Assembly: GCA_945874665.1 (NCBI GenBank)
Contig: CAMCHJ010000018.1
Span: forward strand, 1 to 38,476
From: Chitinophaga pinensis
GTDB taxonomy: Bacteria; Bacteroidota; Bacteroidia; UBA7662
DNA length: 38,476 nt
Direction of reading: 5' to 3'
Shown here: positions 18,313 to 27,488 of the stretch, piece by piece
Position numbering within the stretch: position 1 is the first letter of the stretch
Layout of the letters: every line of letters starts with the position of its first letter
The notes under the pieces: model-generated
What the model was told of the DNA's origin: nothing
Databases searched by the model: none
What the model saw: only the letters and a program-made list of their open reading frames with translations
Made by a program: the position numbers and the translations under genes

Positions 18313-19806
18313 CTACAACAATGAAATGAGCTGCTGTGTCTTCTGTTTAATGACGACTGGTCTTACCGTGCTATAGCCAATAATAAATCCGACTTGGGCA
18401 GCTGTTTTAATGTAACACTTGCTCAGTGGGTGTACTGAAATCTCGTTTTTTTCTAGTTTATCAACCAAATGCCGTTCCTCATCTATGCTTTTTGGTTTAT
18501 TGAAATGTGCCAATAGGTGCAGGCTATTGAAAGCTTGTTCCTGTATAAACATGGTCGAATTATGCTCAGCAAATTGGGTTTTAAAATAAAGGGCACGTTC
18601 TTGAGCAACTTCACTCAAGTTTTTGAGGTGCTGAAAAAGGTAGTTTCTCTCAATAAATTGCCCCATTACCATTTGCAAGGAGGGAGGCACAAAACGATGC
18701 GAATGTTCTTGCAGTGCCTCTACTACGGGCACTAAGTGCGCAGGCAAAATCATGTAGCCTAGTCTAATCGACGGATAAAGCAGTCGGTTAAAAGTGCCTA
18801 GGTAAATGGTTCTTTGTTCTTTGTCGAGACTAAACAAAGTAGGCAAGCTATTTTTAAGGTTGCCAATTTCATGCTCATAGTCATTTTCTATGAGGTAGCA
18901 ACTGTGCTTTGAAGCCCATTGTAACAAATCGAGACGACGTTGCAGGCTCATTTTGATGCCGAGCGGATAATGATCTGAAGGGGTAACATGGATCAGCTTC
19001 GGTTGTTCGTGTGCAACGGCATTTAAAGCCTGCATGTCAATGCCTGCATCATCTAAAGGCACCGGCAGTAATTTGGCCAAAGTGCTTTTAAAGATTGAAT
19101 GGACGTTGGGGAAGGTAGGGTCTTCCAGTACCACCCCATCTCCCTGATTGATGAGCGCGCTGGCAATCAGGTAAATCGATTGCAAGGACCCGGATACAAT
19201 AAGGACCTGTTCGGGTGTGCATTTAATGTTTCGACTTACGTGTAAATAATGGCAAATTTGGGTTTTTAAAAGTGCCGAACCTGCTGATTCACCGTAAGAA
19301 AGGTCTGAAGCCTTGATGTAGCGCCAGTAGGTATTGAGTAGATTTTTCCATTGGTTGATGGGGAAAATATCGATGGGCGGCAACCCAGGCGTGAAGGCTA
19401 TTGTTTGGTTGCTTTGTCGATTGAGAATGCTCACATTTTGCAAAAACGCGGCCCCTCGCTCTGATACACTGGGGTAATGCGCTGCACTTAAATTTTCGTT
19501 GGTGTTCGCTTTAAGTTCGGAAGTGGGTGTGCCAAGAACGCGATATCCTGACCCTGCTTTAGCTGTGATTAATTTCTCTAGCAAGAGCAGTTCGTAGGCT
19601 TTGATTACAGTGGTGCGGCTGAGTTGTAAAGCTTCACTTATGCTTCTGGTAGATGGTACAACCCAGTTATGAGGCAGTTCTTGCTCTTGAATACACTGTT
19701 TGATGGCTTTGTACAACGAAATATATTTATTTCCTTCCTTGTCCTTTTGGTGATTCTGAAAGGAAACCGTAATCCGATGTAGCGCAAATTCGTAATTGGT
19801 ATTCAT
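18313..19806 (-). CDS. MocR-type transcription regulator (GntR HTH plus aminotransferase fold) lacking the PLP lysine
   Basis: 497 residues. Residues 27-92 form a winged helix-turn-helix of the GntR family (VVPSTRSISEALQLSRTTV, GSGYRVL). Residues 135-497 are an aminotransferase class I-like domain with LSYGESAGSALL, VSGSLQSI, VTPSDHYPLG, IENDYEHE (Asp309, the residue that holds the PLP ring nitrogen) and YLGTFNRLLYPSIRLGY. MocR proteins such as GabR and PdxR normally have GTFSK here, the Lys binding PLP; this protein has Arg341, so covalent PLP binding is not expected. GabR-type proteins bind direct ATACCA repeats, and the same core occurs three times in this locus, including over this gene's own start codon. 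Likely role: activator of the flanking genes and autorepressor. Confidence 0.93.
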   Translation of the reverse strand: MNTNYEFALHRITVSFQNHQKDKEGNKYISLYKAIKQCIQEQELPHNWVVPSTRSISEALQLSRTTVIKAYELLLLEKLITAKAGSGYRVLGTPTSELKANTNENLSAAHYPSVSERGAAFLQNVSILNRQSNQTIAFTPGLPPIDIFPINQWKNLLNTYWRYIKASDLSYGESAGSALLKTQICHYLHVSRNIKCTPEQVLIVSGSLQSIYLIASALINQGDGVVLEDPTFPNVHSIFKSTLAKLLPVPLDDAGIDMQALNAVAHEQPKLIHVTPSDHYPLGIKMSLQRRLDLLQWASKHSCYLIENDYEHEIGNLKNSLPTLFSLDKEQRTIYLGTFNRLLYPSIRLGYMILPAHLVPVVEALQEHSHRFVPPSLQMVMGQFIERNYLFQHLKNLSEVAQERALYFKTQFAEHNSTMFIQEQAFNSLHLLAHFNKPKSIDEERHLVDKLEKNEISVHPLSKCYIKTAAQVGFIIGYSTVRPVVIKQKTQQLISLL

Positions 19807-19824
19807 TTGTAATTGGTACTGGTA
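19795..19824 (-). promoter_or_regulatory. Composite operator C (TACCAGT-N16-TACCAAT) over the regulator start
   Basis: On the minus strand TACCAGT (19824-19818) is followed 23 bp later by TACCAAT (19801-19795). Part of the second motif recurs between them: GTAATTGGTA occurs on the plus strand at 19792 and 19809. The ATG of the MocR gene (19806-19804) lies between the half-sites, suggesting autorepression. The divergent hydrolase gene starts 43 bases away, in the same relative orientation as for operators A and B. Confidence 0.7.
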
Positions 19825-19866
19825 TTACGAATATAGCTGAAAAATAGACGATTTTCGAAATTTCTA

Positions 19867-20799
19867 ATGAAGTCCTATTTGAATAACCTTCTTAACATTG
19901 GCAGTGGCTGTAAGTTGCTTCTCCTAGCAATGGCATTGTTGCTGGCCTGTAAAAAGGAGCAACCCAGTGTACCCAGCTCCGAATGGCAGGGCAGCGGGTT
20001 GGAGGTGTTTGTTGATTATGAGCCATTAGCAGCTAAAAACCTGCGCCTTTTTTACTTCGTACCGGCCAATGCAAATGCCACCAGTCCGATTGTTTTTATT
20101 TTTCATGGAGCCGAGCGCAACGCTTTGGAATACCGCAATGCGATCATCAACAAAGCCACAGCCATGAATTTTATTGTGGTGGTGCCTGAATTTTCGGAGG
20201 CGAGTTTCTCTGATGTAAATGGCTATCAGCTAGGTAATGTATATATCGACGGCGATCAACCATCTGCAGCTACCTTAAACGCAGAGGCCATTTGGTCGTT
20301 TTCGTTGGTTGAGCCCCTGTTCGCTTTTGTGAAGAATAAGACCAAAAATACCAATGCTACATATTTGGCGATCGGGCATTCGGGTGGCGCGCAGTTTTTA
20401 CATCGCTTTTTGATGTTCAAGCCTGCCGCCAAATGTGAACGGGCCATAGTTTCGGCAGCAGGTTGGTACACGGCTACAGATAAAAACATCGATTTTCCAT
20501 ATGGATTGCGGTCTTCGCCGCTTGAAAGCCTGGATTTGGCTCCACTGTACACTAAAAACATCACCGTTCAGGTAGGGACTTCCGATAATAATCCCAATTC
20601 CTCCAGCTTGCGCCGCAATGCACAAGCCGACGCACAAGGATTGCATCGATTGGCCCGGGCTCAGTATTTTTACAACAAAGCAGCGCAAAACGCCAGCATT
20701 TTAAGCCTGCCTTTTACGTGGCAATTGGCCATCATCCCTGGCTTGAGTCACGATTATGTGGCTGCCCTGGGACATGCTGCAGACCTGCTTTTTCCCTGA
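19867..20799 (+). CDS. Lipoprotein alpha/beta-hydrolase (PHB-depolymerase-like serine hydrolase)
   Basis: 310 residues. A lipoprotein signal ends in LLLACKK, with Cys28 as the lipidated residue, so the enzyme sits on a membrane, probably facing outwards or the periplasm. The alpha/beta-hydrolase triad can be read: Ser172 in GHSGG, Asp240 in GTSDNNPN and His295 in GLSHDY, with an oxyanion-type FHGAERN at 79-85. The arrangement resembles esterase/PHB depolymerase family members. As established background, a poly(aspartic acid) hydrolase (PahZ1) and a polymalate hydrolase are related to this group, which is why an acidic polymer is a candidate substrate; this is inference. It is divergent from the regulator across operator C and followed after 29 bases by the SLC13 transporter gene. 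Confidence 0.88.
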   Translation: MKSYLNNLLNIGSGCKLLLLAMALLLACKKEQPSVPSSEWQGSGLEVFVDYEPLAAKNLRLFYFVPANANATSPIVFIFHGAERNALEYRNAIINKATAMNFIVVVPEFSEASFSDVNGYQLGNVYIDGDQPSAATLNAEAIWSFSLVEPLFAFVKNKTKNTNATYLAIGHSGGAQFLHRFLMFKPAAKCERAIVSAAGWYTATDKNIDFPYGLRSSPLESLDLAPLYTKNITVQVGTSDNNPNSSSLRRNAQADAQGLHRLARAQYFYNKAAQNASILSLPFTWQLAIIPGLSHDYVAALGHAADLLFP

Positions 20800-20828
20800 G
20801 CCACCCCTCTAAAACCCCTTCTAGCTCA

Positions 20829-22277
20829 ATGAAACTCACCAAAAAAACAGTCGGCTTGTGGCTTGGTCCCTTCTTATTTGTATGGATTCAGTTTTTTTTG
20901 GAACTACCTGGCCTCAGTTCAGAGGCCACGGCCGTGCTTGCCTGTGCGGCTTGGATGGCTGTTTGGTGGATTACTGAAGCCATTTCAATCGCCGCCACAG
21001 CCTTGCTGCCAATCGTACTTTTCCCCTTAACCGGCGGCTTGAGCTTATCGGCCACCACTGCCAACTACGGGCACCAATACATTTTTCTGTTTTTGGGGGG
21101 ATTTATTTTGGCCATTGCCATTGAAAAATGGCAATTACATCGCCGCATTGCGTTGAGCATCATTGCCTTGGTGGGTACCAATGTGCGATTTATCATTCTT
21201 GGTTTTATGCTGGCTACAGGGTTTTTATCGATGTGGATTTCGAATACAGCCGCTGCAGTGATGCTTTTACCCGTGGGCATGGCCATTGTGATGCAATTGC
21301 GCGACAATCCTGCCACCATCGAGAATGAAAACCTCAAGTTCGGGAAAGCGCTCATGCTCGCCATAGCTTATTCAGCTTCAATCGGCGGCATGGCCACGCT
21401 CATTGGCACGCCGCCTAATTTGGTGATGGCAGGGGTGATAAAGGAGACTTACGGCGTAGAAATTACCTTTCTCGATTGGTTTTTATTGGCTTTCCCAATC
21501 AGCGTCGCCATGTTATTCATGTGTTGGTGGTACTTGACCAAGGTGGCTTTTAAGTTTGAACAGCAGACTTTTCCAGGAGGCAAAGCCGAAGTACAGCGCC
21601 AATTGGCCGGATTGGGCAAGATGTCGAGGGCCGAAAAGCGCGTTTTAACGGTGTTTGTATTGATGGCCTTGGCCTGGATCAGTCGCTCGTTTGTATTGGT
21701 ACAGCTATTTCCGGGCATCGACGATACCATCATTGCCATTGTGGGTGCCTTGGTGCTTTTTATCCTACCAGCAGAGCGCGGCAAACCTTTGGTAAATTGG
21801 GAGGATACCCACCAATTGCCTTGGGGCATTATCGTATTGTTTGGCGGAGGCATTGCTTTGGCAACGGGCTTTGAGGATAGCGGTTTGGCAGCATGGATCG
21901 GAAGTCATTTAACTGCACTGCATGCGATGCCGTTTTGGTTACTGCTGCTGTTGCTGGTGGCGAGCGTGAATTTCCTTACCGAAATCACGTCCAATCTGGC
22001 TACTACCGCCATGATCCTACCGGTGCTGGTGTCGATTGCGGCAAGCATGGAGGTTCATCCTTTTTACTTGGTGATGGGCGCCACCTTAGCTGCTTCCTGC
22101 GCCTTTATGCTCCCCGTGGCCACGCCACCAAACGCCGTAGTGTTTGGCTCAGGCTATCTCAAAATAGAGGAGATGGTAAAAAACGGCTTTTGGATGAATG
22201 TGATTTCTATTTTGATTGTGGCAGCGGCGGTTTACTTTTTATTGCCGTTGGTGTGGGACTTACAACTGGTCGATTAA
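20829..22277 (+). CDS. SLC13/DASS family sodium:dicarboxylate symporter
   Basis: 482 residues from the ATG at 20829; a longer frame from 20718 would overlap the hydrolase gene and adds a non-membrane leader, so I reject it. About 11 hydrophobic segments. The two DASS substrate and sodium motifs are present: WISNTAAAVMLLP and the pseudo-symmetric LTEITSNLATTAMILP, together with IGTPPNLV and LPVATPPNAVVFGSG. The family imports C4-dicarboxylates such as succinate, malate or aspartate, or sulfate in some branches, with Na+. It forms an operon with the lipoprotein hydrolase under operator C. Its stop codon overlaps the convergent porin stop by four bases. Confidence 0.93.
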   Translation: MKLTKKTVGLWLGPFLFVWIQFFLELPGLSSEATAVLACAAWMAVWWITEAISIAATALLPIVLFPLTGGLSLSATTANYGHQYIFLFLGGFILAIAIEKWQLHRRIALSIIALVGTNVRFIILGFMLATGFLSMWISNTAAAVMLLPVGMAIVMQLRDNPATIENENLKFGKALMLAIAYSASIGGMATLIGTPPNLVMAGVIKETYGVEITFLDWFLLAFPISVAMLFMCWWYLTKVAFKFEQQTFPGGKAEVQRQLAGLGKMSRAEKRVLTVFVLMALAWISRSFVLVQLFPGIDDTIIAIVGALVLFILPAERGKPLVNWEDTHQLPWGIIVLFGGGIALATGFEDSGLAAWIGSHLTALHAMPFWLLLLLLVASVNFLTEITSNLATTAMILPVLVSIAASMEVHPFYLVMGATLAASCAFMLPVATPPNAVVFGSGYLKIEEMVKNGFWMNVISILIVAAAVYFLLPLVWDLQLVD

Positions 22278-23488
22278 AAAGCAATTTGAAGCATACATTC
22301 TGCCACGGTCGTATTTACGTTGGCGCGGTTTAACAGGGTATAAGCCAGTTGTGCTTTGAGGTTGTGGCCCTTAAAATAGCGGGTCAATCCCAAGGTGTAA
22401 CTGTCGGTATCGGTCATTAAACTGTTGGTATAATTGGCAAACTCTGGCAGGGCTTGGCCGTAACGTAAATCAACACTGTAGCCCTTAGGGGTTACATAGC
22501 CCAACTGTGCGTTGTAGCTGTTGCCAAGTTGCAAAAGACTGCTGATTTGCTGCGGGGCCAGTAAAAGCACGGCATTGGCATCTTCATAATTTTCGCCGAG
22601 TCCAGCTGCTGACGCATTGCCAAATTCAACCAACATCGAAAAACCTCTGTACTTAGCGAGGGCGTCGATGTAGAGTTGGCGGTAATTGGGCAAGCTTACT
22701 TTGCCTTTGTTGTCGTAAAGTAAAAAATCGCCATGGCCTTCACCTAAAGCATGACTGGCCCCATGGTTGATGCTGAAGGCCGATCCAACGACCATTTTAA
22801 GGCTTTCCTCGCGCTGTAAATCGGCACTGTAAAGCTCGTTACCGGCTTTGAAGTAGCCGAGGGGGTAAAGGTCGAGTCGACCGCCGTACTTTAATCCGCC
22901 CAAATCTGTATCGCGCGAGTCAGCACCAAACGAGTTGCGGCCGTCGCCCGAGGTGATGGCCAACATGGGCGCGATGCCGAAGTTTTCGCCGTAGCGACTT
23001 TCGAAGAAGAGGCCAAATTCACGGCCGCTAACGCTTAGTTGTTCGCTCAACAGGCCTCTTTCGGTGAACTGAAAGCGGTCTTCGCGGTACAACATCTCGC
23101 GGTTGTTTACGAACGTCTGTTTTTGGCCAAAGGTAATGGTCGTGTTTTTGCTGGGATGGTAAGCCACCCAAGCGTCGAGCAAGGGACGTTGTTCGCTGAA
23201 GTTTGTTTGGATGAGGAAGCTCACTTTTTCTTGCACGGCCTGACCGCTGAGTCGGAAAAACGACCGTTTGGCATTGAAAAACTGCATGGCATCGGCGTTT
23301 TCGGTCGTGCTGTAGCGGTAAGCAGGCTGGATAAAGCCACCGAGACCAAATTTGTAAGCACCATTGTTGAGCGAAAACTGCAAACCATTATCGGCATCAA
23401 ATTGCGCCTGGTTTTGCATGCGCAGGGCTTGAGCTTGCGTGCTTAAACTACCAGCACTGAGGAGTATGAGGAGGACGATTTTTTTCAT
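22274..23488 (-). CDS. OprO/OprP-like outer-membrane porin (first of two)
   Basis: 404 residues with a signal peptide (MKKIVLLILLSAGSLSTQAQA). The mature part is a long barrel: FGLGGFIQPAYRY, AKRSFFRLSGQ, SFLIQTNFSE, WVAYHP, TFGQKQTFVNNREM, EFGLFFESRYG and a C-terminal Phe (MLQIAF). These features match the phosphate-selective porin O/P family, which forms anion-selective channels. In this setting it may admit acidic peptides or dicarboxylates. It is the last gene of the seven-gene minus-strand operon, 12 bases after the M14 peptidase gene. It shares its overall plan with the protein at 25033-26340, so the two are paralogues. Confidence 0.87.
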   Translation of the reverse strand: MKKIVLLILLSAGSLSTQAQALRMQNQAQFDADNGLQFSLNNGAYKFGLGGFIQPAYRYSTTENADAMQFFNAKRSFFRLSGQAVQEKVSFLIQTNFSEQRPLLDAWVAYHPSKNTTITFGQKQTFVNNREMLYREDRFQFTERGLLSEQLSVSGREFGLFFESRYGENFGIAPMLAITSGDGRNSFGADSRDTDLGGLKYGGRLDLYPLGYFKAGNELYSADLQREESLKMVVGSAFSINHGASHALGEGHGDFLLYDNKGKVSLPNYRQLYIDALAKYRGFSMLVEFGNASAAGLGENYEDANAVLLLAPQQISSLLQLGNSYNAQLGYVTPKGYSVDLRYGQALPEFANYTNSLMTDTDSYTLGLTRYFKGHNLKAQLAYTLLNRANVNTTVAECMLQIAF

Positions 23489-23500
23489 GTCGTTACATTT

Positions 23501-25030
23501 TTAGGGAGTCAATCGATAAATGGGGAGGATTTCACCAGCTTTTGTGGGCAAAACACCAAAACTAACGAAGCTGTTGGGAGCTTCGGGCTCTAACAATTCA
23601 AATAAAATAGGGCTACCGGCTTGGTTTACGGGGATGTAAAAACTGCCTGCTTCAAAAGTTTTGGTAAGCGTGCTGAGGGTAGTGGTGACCTCTTGCAGCG
23701 TCATTTTTTCGTATTTTTCAGCCGCTCGCTGGTTATTTTGAACTGTATATTGCTCTACCTTAAAGGCCTGAGGGGTGTCGAGCCGCTGCACTTGCAAGCC
23801 ATAGGCTTCGATTTTGGCAACGAGTACGCTTTGACTGGCCTCGAGGAGATAGGCAACGGGCCTGCTGCGACTGAGGGTGGCCTTCGATTGCCAAGCATCT
23901 CGCAGGGTAACGTCGAGGGCGATGCGTTCGGTTTTTTCGAGATCGATAAAGTCGAGTTTACCCGCGTAGATGTGCTTTTTGGAGCTCACAGTGATGTTGT
24001 CTGTGCTTGCATCGGCTTTTTCGAGCGCAGTAAGCAGCCGCTCGCCTTCACTGGCCGCGATGTTGAGGTAGGCTTGGGCTACCAAGTAGCCAGTAAAAAT
24101 TCTGCGTTTGAAGGAGGTGCGGCCGATACCAACGCCCCGAACTTCTACAAGGGTTGAAACAATGTTTTGCAAGGCAAAATTGGTGGCGCTCGACCGGGCG
24201 TTGTTAGAGCCTTGGTTGAAATGGATTTCGCCCTGATAAGTATCGGTGCTCACATAATCGTGGTGTGTAAGCTTGTGCTGGTCGAGTTGCGCAAGGGTGG
24301 GCTTTAAAAACACCTCTTGGGTGTAGGTACGCAAATAGGCAGGTACATTGAGGTTGCCTGAGTATAAAAACATCACATCATAGGCACTGGTGACGCCAAA
24401 AGTGCTCATTTTGGCAAAATCGCGGCGATAAGGCCTGAATTCGTGAAAGTCGAGGGCCACATGCGGCTTGAAAGCACTGAAGGCTTTTTTGAACAAGGCG
24501 CTTTCGGTAGCCATTAGCTTTGTTTGATCGCGGTTGAGGTCGAGGTTCTCGGCATTGTTGCGCGTTTGCTTGAGGTAACCATCGATGTTGGCCATCGGCA
24601 AGACTGCTAAATCTATTTTTTGAAGCAGGTTGGTAAGGGTTGGGTCGTGCAGCAACTGGTGCAAAAGGTACAGCAGGGCTTCGGTGCTGGCAGGCTCATC
24701 GCCGTGCAAGCCGCCTTGCATCCACACCCTTACTTTAGGTCCGGGTGAATTGCTTTTGAGCTGCACCAGCGGAATGGCGAGTCCTTTTTTAGTGCTACCA
24801 ATGTAGCTCAAGCTGATTTGGTTAGGGAATTTTGCGCACAAATCTTGCAAAAAGACATTGAGCTCCTCGTAATCGGTAAAGCCTTTCTGCTTTTTCAAGG
24901 CAGGAGTTACCTCCGGTAAGTCGTGTTTTTCGGGAAAAAAAGTGTCGGTTATGCGCGATGATTGAGGGTTAAACTGACTCATCAGCAGCAAACCTGGCAA
25001 AATCCACAAAAACCGAGTGAAGCGTTTCAT
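23501..25030 (-). CDS. M14-family zinc metallopeptidase (carboxypeptidase-like), exported
   Basis: 509 residues with an N-terminal hydrophobic signal (FLWILPGLLLMSQF). Zinc ligands of the M14 family are seen: GGLHGDEPAS gives His109 and Glu112, and ALDFHEF gives His196. DLNRDQ holds the substrate-binding Arg167, and the catalytic Glu lies in TLVEVRGVGIG. A C-terminal extension of about 190 residues has no motif I recognise. It is probably periplasmic or surface exposed and trims amino acids from the C terminus of peptides. It begins 2 bases after the upstream porin stop in the operon with iadA and dcuC, which suggests acidic or isoaspartyl-containing peptides as substrates (inference). Confidence 0.9.
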   Translation of the reverse strand: MKRFTRFLWILPGLLLMSQFNPQSSRITDTFFPEKHDLPEVTPALKKQKGFTDYEELNVFLQDLCAKFPNQISLSYIGSTKKGLAIPLVQLKSNSPGPKVRVWMQGGLHGDEPASTEALLYLLHQLLHDPTLTNLLQKIDLAVLPMANIDGYLKQTRNNAENLDLNRDQTKLMATESALFKKAFSAFKPHVALDFHEFRPYRRDFAKMSTFGVTSAYDVMFLYSGNLNVPAYLRTYTQEVFLKPTLAQLDQHKLTHHDYVSTDTYQGEIHFNQGSNNARSSATNFALQNIVSTLVEVRGVGIGRTSFKRRIFTGYLVAQAYLNIAASEGERLLTALEKADASTDNITVSSKKHIYAGKLDFIDLEKTERIALDVTLRDAWQSKATLSRSRPVAYLLEASQSVLVAKIEAYGLQVQRLDTPQAFKVEQYTVQNNQRAAEKYEKMTLQEVTTTLSTLTKTFEAGSFYIPVNQAGSPILFELLEPEAPNSFVSFGVLPTKAGEILPIYRLTP

Positions 25031-25032
25031 GT

Positions 25033-26340
25033 TTAAAAGGTAAAGGTGACAATCATGCGACTGATGAGCTCGTTGCCAGTAACGGGCAAGCCTGCATTGT
25101 TGTTGATGCCGCCGTTGTTGCGCACATAGGTAACATCTCCCTGGATTTTTGCGCCATAGTTGCGGGCTAGGTATTTACTCAGTCCCAAGGTGTAATAATT
25201 CGGTCGGTTGTAAAAAGTACCATTGTTCAAAAACGAATGTTGATCGGCTCTTATGTAAGTATAACGCCCATCTACCGATATGCCGTTTTTGAAAAGATAG
25301 CCAAATTGAATGTTGTAAGCCTCACCGATCATCATGCGGCCGCGGATGTAGTTGGGCATGTCTTCAATGCCGTTTACGTCGAAGCTGGTAGATGTGCTGC
25401 CATCAATACGAACCCGCTGGGTGATGCCTTCGGGTACCGTGGCGCCCGTTTTCACAAATTCACCGAGCATCGAAAAACCACGGAATTTGAACAGGAAATC
25501 GAGACCGTACTTGCTGAAGTTGGGTAGCAGCTCGTCATTGTTGTTGTCGAGGTACAAAATAGCGCCACTTTCACGGCCGCGGCGACTGCTCATGCCTTGG
25601 TTGTGACTGTAATTGGCGCCTATCACCAGTTTTGGGGTAAGTTCTCGCACCACATCTACTTGATTAAACTGTCCGAGGTTGGTAAACAAACCAAATGGCA
25701 AGTAGTCGATGCGGCCACCAACTTTCAAGCCACCGCGGTCGCGTCCAATTACATTCAAGCCATCGCCATTGGTAAGCACAAAGTAGGGCTTGAAGTATTG
25801 GCCATTGGCTGTTCTAAAGGTGCCTTCTACAAACAAACCAAACTCGCGGATGGTGGCAAAAGCAGAGGTCAGTCTACTTCTTTCTACCAATTGCAAACTG
25901 TAGGAGTTCATAAATAGCTCTCGGTTGTCGGTAAAGGTGGCGCGTTGACCAAAGCTGGCTTTGATGCGGTTAGTGATGCTGTACGATACATACGCATCGA
26001 GTAAGAAATTACTATTTCCCTCAAGCTCTTCGCCGGTGCCGCTTAAATCGGCTTGAAAACGGTAGCTAAAACGTTCGTTGGCGGTGTTGCCCTCAACTCG
26101 CATGCGTAACCGGCGCATTCGAAAGCGGGTGGCGAGGTCTTCCTCTTCAGCGCCCAACAACATTTTGGTTTCGGCAAAGGGTTGGATGAAGCCAGAGATG
26201 CGCACTAAACTACCTGTATTATCGGTAATCCGAATGCCATTGCCGAAGCTGTAGCTGTCGATTACAGGATTTTTTTGAGCTAGGCTGATTTGGCTGCCAA
26301 GAAGGATGCTAAAAAGCAGCAGCAATAAGCGGTTTTTCAT
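25033..26340 (-). CDS. OprO/OprP-like outer-membrane porin (second of two)
   Basis: 435 residues from the ATG at 26340 (MKNRLLLLLFSILLGSQISLAQ, signal peptide). The frame opens at 26382, but that start would overlap iadA by 38 bases and places a polar leader before the signal. Barrel features parallel the protein at 22274-23488: GFIQPFAETK, RMRRLRMRVEG, YRFQADLSG, YVSYSITNRIKASFGQRATFTDNRE, REFGLFVEG, and a C-terminal aromatic (RMIVTFTF). It belongs to the phosphate-selective porin O/P type and is probably anion selective. Spacing to iadA is 4 bases and to the M14 gene 2 bases. Confidence 0.87.
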   Translation of the reverse strand: MKNRLLLLLFSILLGSQISLAQKNPVIDSYSFGNGIRITDNTGSLVRISGFIQPFAETKMLLGAEEEDLATRFRMRRLRMRVEGNTANERFSYRFQADLSGTGEELEGNSNFLLDAYVSYSITNRIKASFGQRATFTDNRELFMNSYSLQLVERSRLTSAFATIREFGLFVEGTFRTANGQYFKPYFVLTNGDGLNVIGRDRGGLKVGGRIDYLPFGLFTNLGQFNQVDVVRELTPKLVIGANYSHNQGMSSRRGRESGAILYLDNNNDELLPNFSKYGLDFLFKFRGFSMLGEFVKTGATVPEGITQRVRIDGSTSTSFDVNGIEDMPNYIRGRMMIGEAYNIQFGYLFKNGISVDGRYTYIRADQHSFLNNGTFYNRPNYYTLGLSKYLARNYGAKIQGDVTYVRNNGGINNNAGLPVTGNELISRMIVTFTF

Positions 26341-26344
26341 AGGC

Positions 26345-27487
26345 TTAGTCAAAGGCAGGTTGAAGGAGTATTTTTTGCTCACGCATCACGGGTTCACCGT
26401 TGGCAAATACGTCGCAGAGGTTCCAGTCTTGGTCGAACCAACACAAATCAGCATCTACCCCAACCGCAATGTGGCCTTTATTGGTGATGCCGAGGTTGGC
26501 AGCAGGACCCGTTGTAACGAGTTGCAGGGCTAGCTCGGCAGGTAGGCCGCCTTGACGGATGAGCTGCTGTATTTGTAGCAGGTTTTCGTTGATCGGTGCT
26601 TTTTTGAAACCGATGGCGTTGCCTTGGGCGTCGGTTTTGGTAAGCCCGGCGTGCCCATCGGTACTGAAGGTCATTTTGGCTAAGGGCGCACCTTGGTCGA
26701 GGGCGTAAAGCACCGATAAGTAAGGGTCAGTGTATTTAGAGGCACCTGTAGTGATGTCGATGCTGCCGCCAAGCTTGGCAAAGGCAATGGCTTGGTCGAA
26801 TAAACTCTTACTGCGGCCAACGTGCGTAGGCGAGATGTGGGCAATGGGGAATTGATACTGCTGCACCAGCTCAAAAAGGACATCCATTTGTGTTGGCAAA
26901 TCGCCTAAATGCACATGCATGATGCCTTTTTTATTGCTCAGTAAGCCTCCAACACGCACTTCGCGCAGCTTGCGCACCAGCTCGATGGCAGTAGGGTATG
27001 AGGAGCGAATGTCGCTGATGGCGATTTTGAAACCAAGCACTGGCGCAACAAAAACCATGTCGCTTTGGATGCTTTCGGTGATTGTAACGGTGTCGCTGCC
27101 GTAATAGCCCGAATACATATAGGCCGATAAGCCTTCTTGCCGCAGTGCGCAAACCTTGCCGTAAAGGGCGCGGATGTTGCGAGCGGTGCCGTCGGTGCCG
27201 AGCAGACCTACCGCCGTGGTGGTGCCACAAGCAATGAGTTCTTGTGCCTTTATTTCAGGTGTCATCGATAAAAAGCCATCTTTACCACCAGCCCCTGTGA
27301 TGTGGATGTGCTGGTCGATGAGGCCTGGAGTGACTTTTTTGCCAGCAGCGTCAATGGTTGTAGCCAGACTGGCAGGCAGGTCTATTTTTTTGTCGATGGC
27401 CACGATTTTTCCTTGCGCTATAAGTAAATCGCGCATACCCAAATGGCTTGGCGCATATACGTCGGCATTTTTGATGAGGTACAGCAT
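26345..27487 (-). CDS. iadA: Isoaspartyl dipeptidase (beta-aspartyl-peptidase)
   Basis: 380 residues, no signal peptide, cytoplasmic. It hydrolyses beta-aspartyl dipeptides (isoAsp-X) to aspartate and an amino acid. The amidohydrolase metal site is complete: DQHIHI gives His60 and His62, GFKIAISD gives Lys154 (the carboxylated lysine), HVHLGD gives His193, PTHVGR gives His222, and FSTDGHA gives Asp277. VGLLGTDG, SGYYG and ESRVGG-like REVRVGGLL also match IadA, which fits far better than other dihydroorotase-type amidohydrolases. It follows dcuC by one base and precedes a porin by four, so it is translated within the operon. Its presence gives the strongest clue to the substrate of the locus. 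Confidence 0.95.
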   Translation of the reverse strand: MLYLIKNADVYAPSHLGMRDLLIAQGKIVAIDKKIDLPASLATTIDAAGKKVTPGLIDQHIHITGAGGKDGFLSMTPEIKAQELIACGTTTAVGLLGTDGTARNIRALYGKVCALRQEGLSAYMYSGYYGSDTVTITESIQSDMVFVAPVLGFKIAISDIRSSYPTAIELVRKLREVRVGGLLSNKKGIMHVHLGDLPTQMDVLFELVQQYQFPIAHISPTHVGRSKSLFDQAIAFAKLGGSIDITTGASKYTDPYLSVLYALDQGAPLAKMTFSTDGHAGLTKTDAQGNAIGFKKAPINENLLQIQQLIRQGGLPAELALQLVTTGPAANLGITNKGHIAVGVDADLCWFDQDWNLCDVFANGEPVMREQKILLQPAFD

Positions 27488-27488
27488 C

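Noticed and set aside
20718-20828. An upstream start at 20718 for the SLC13 carrier
   Set aside because: It would overlap the hydrolase gene in another frame and adds a Cys/Pro-rich leader unlike the family; the ATG at 20829 leads directly into the first membrane segment.
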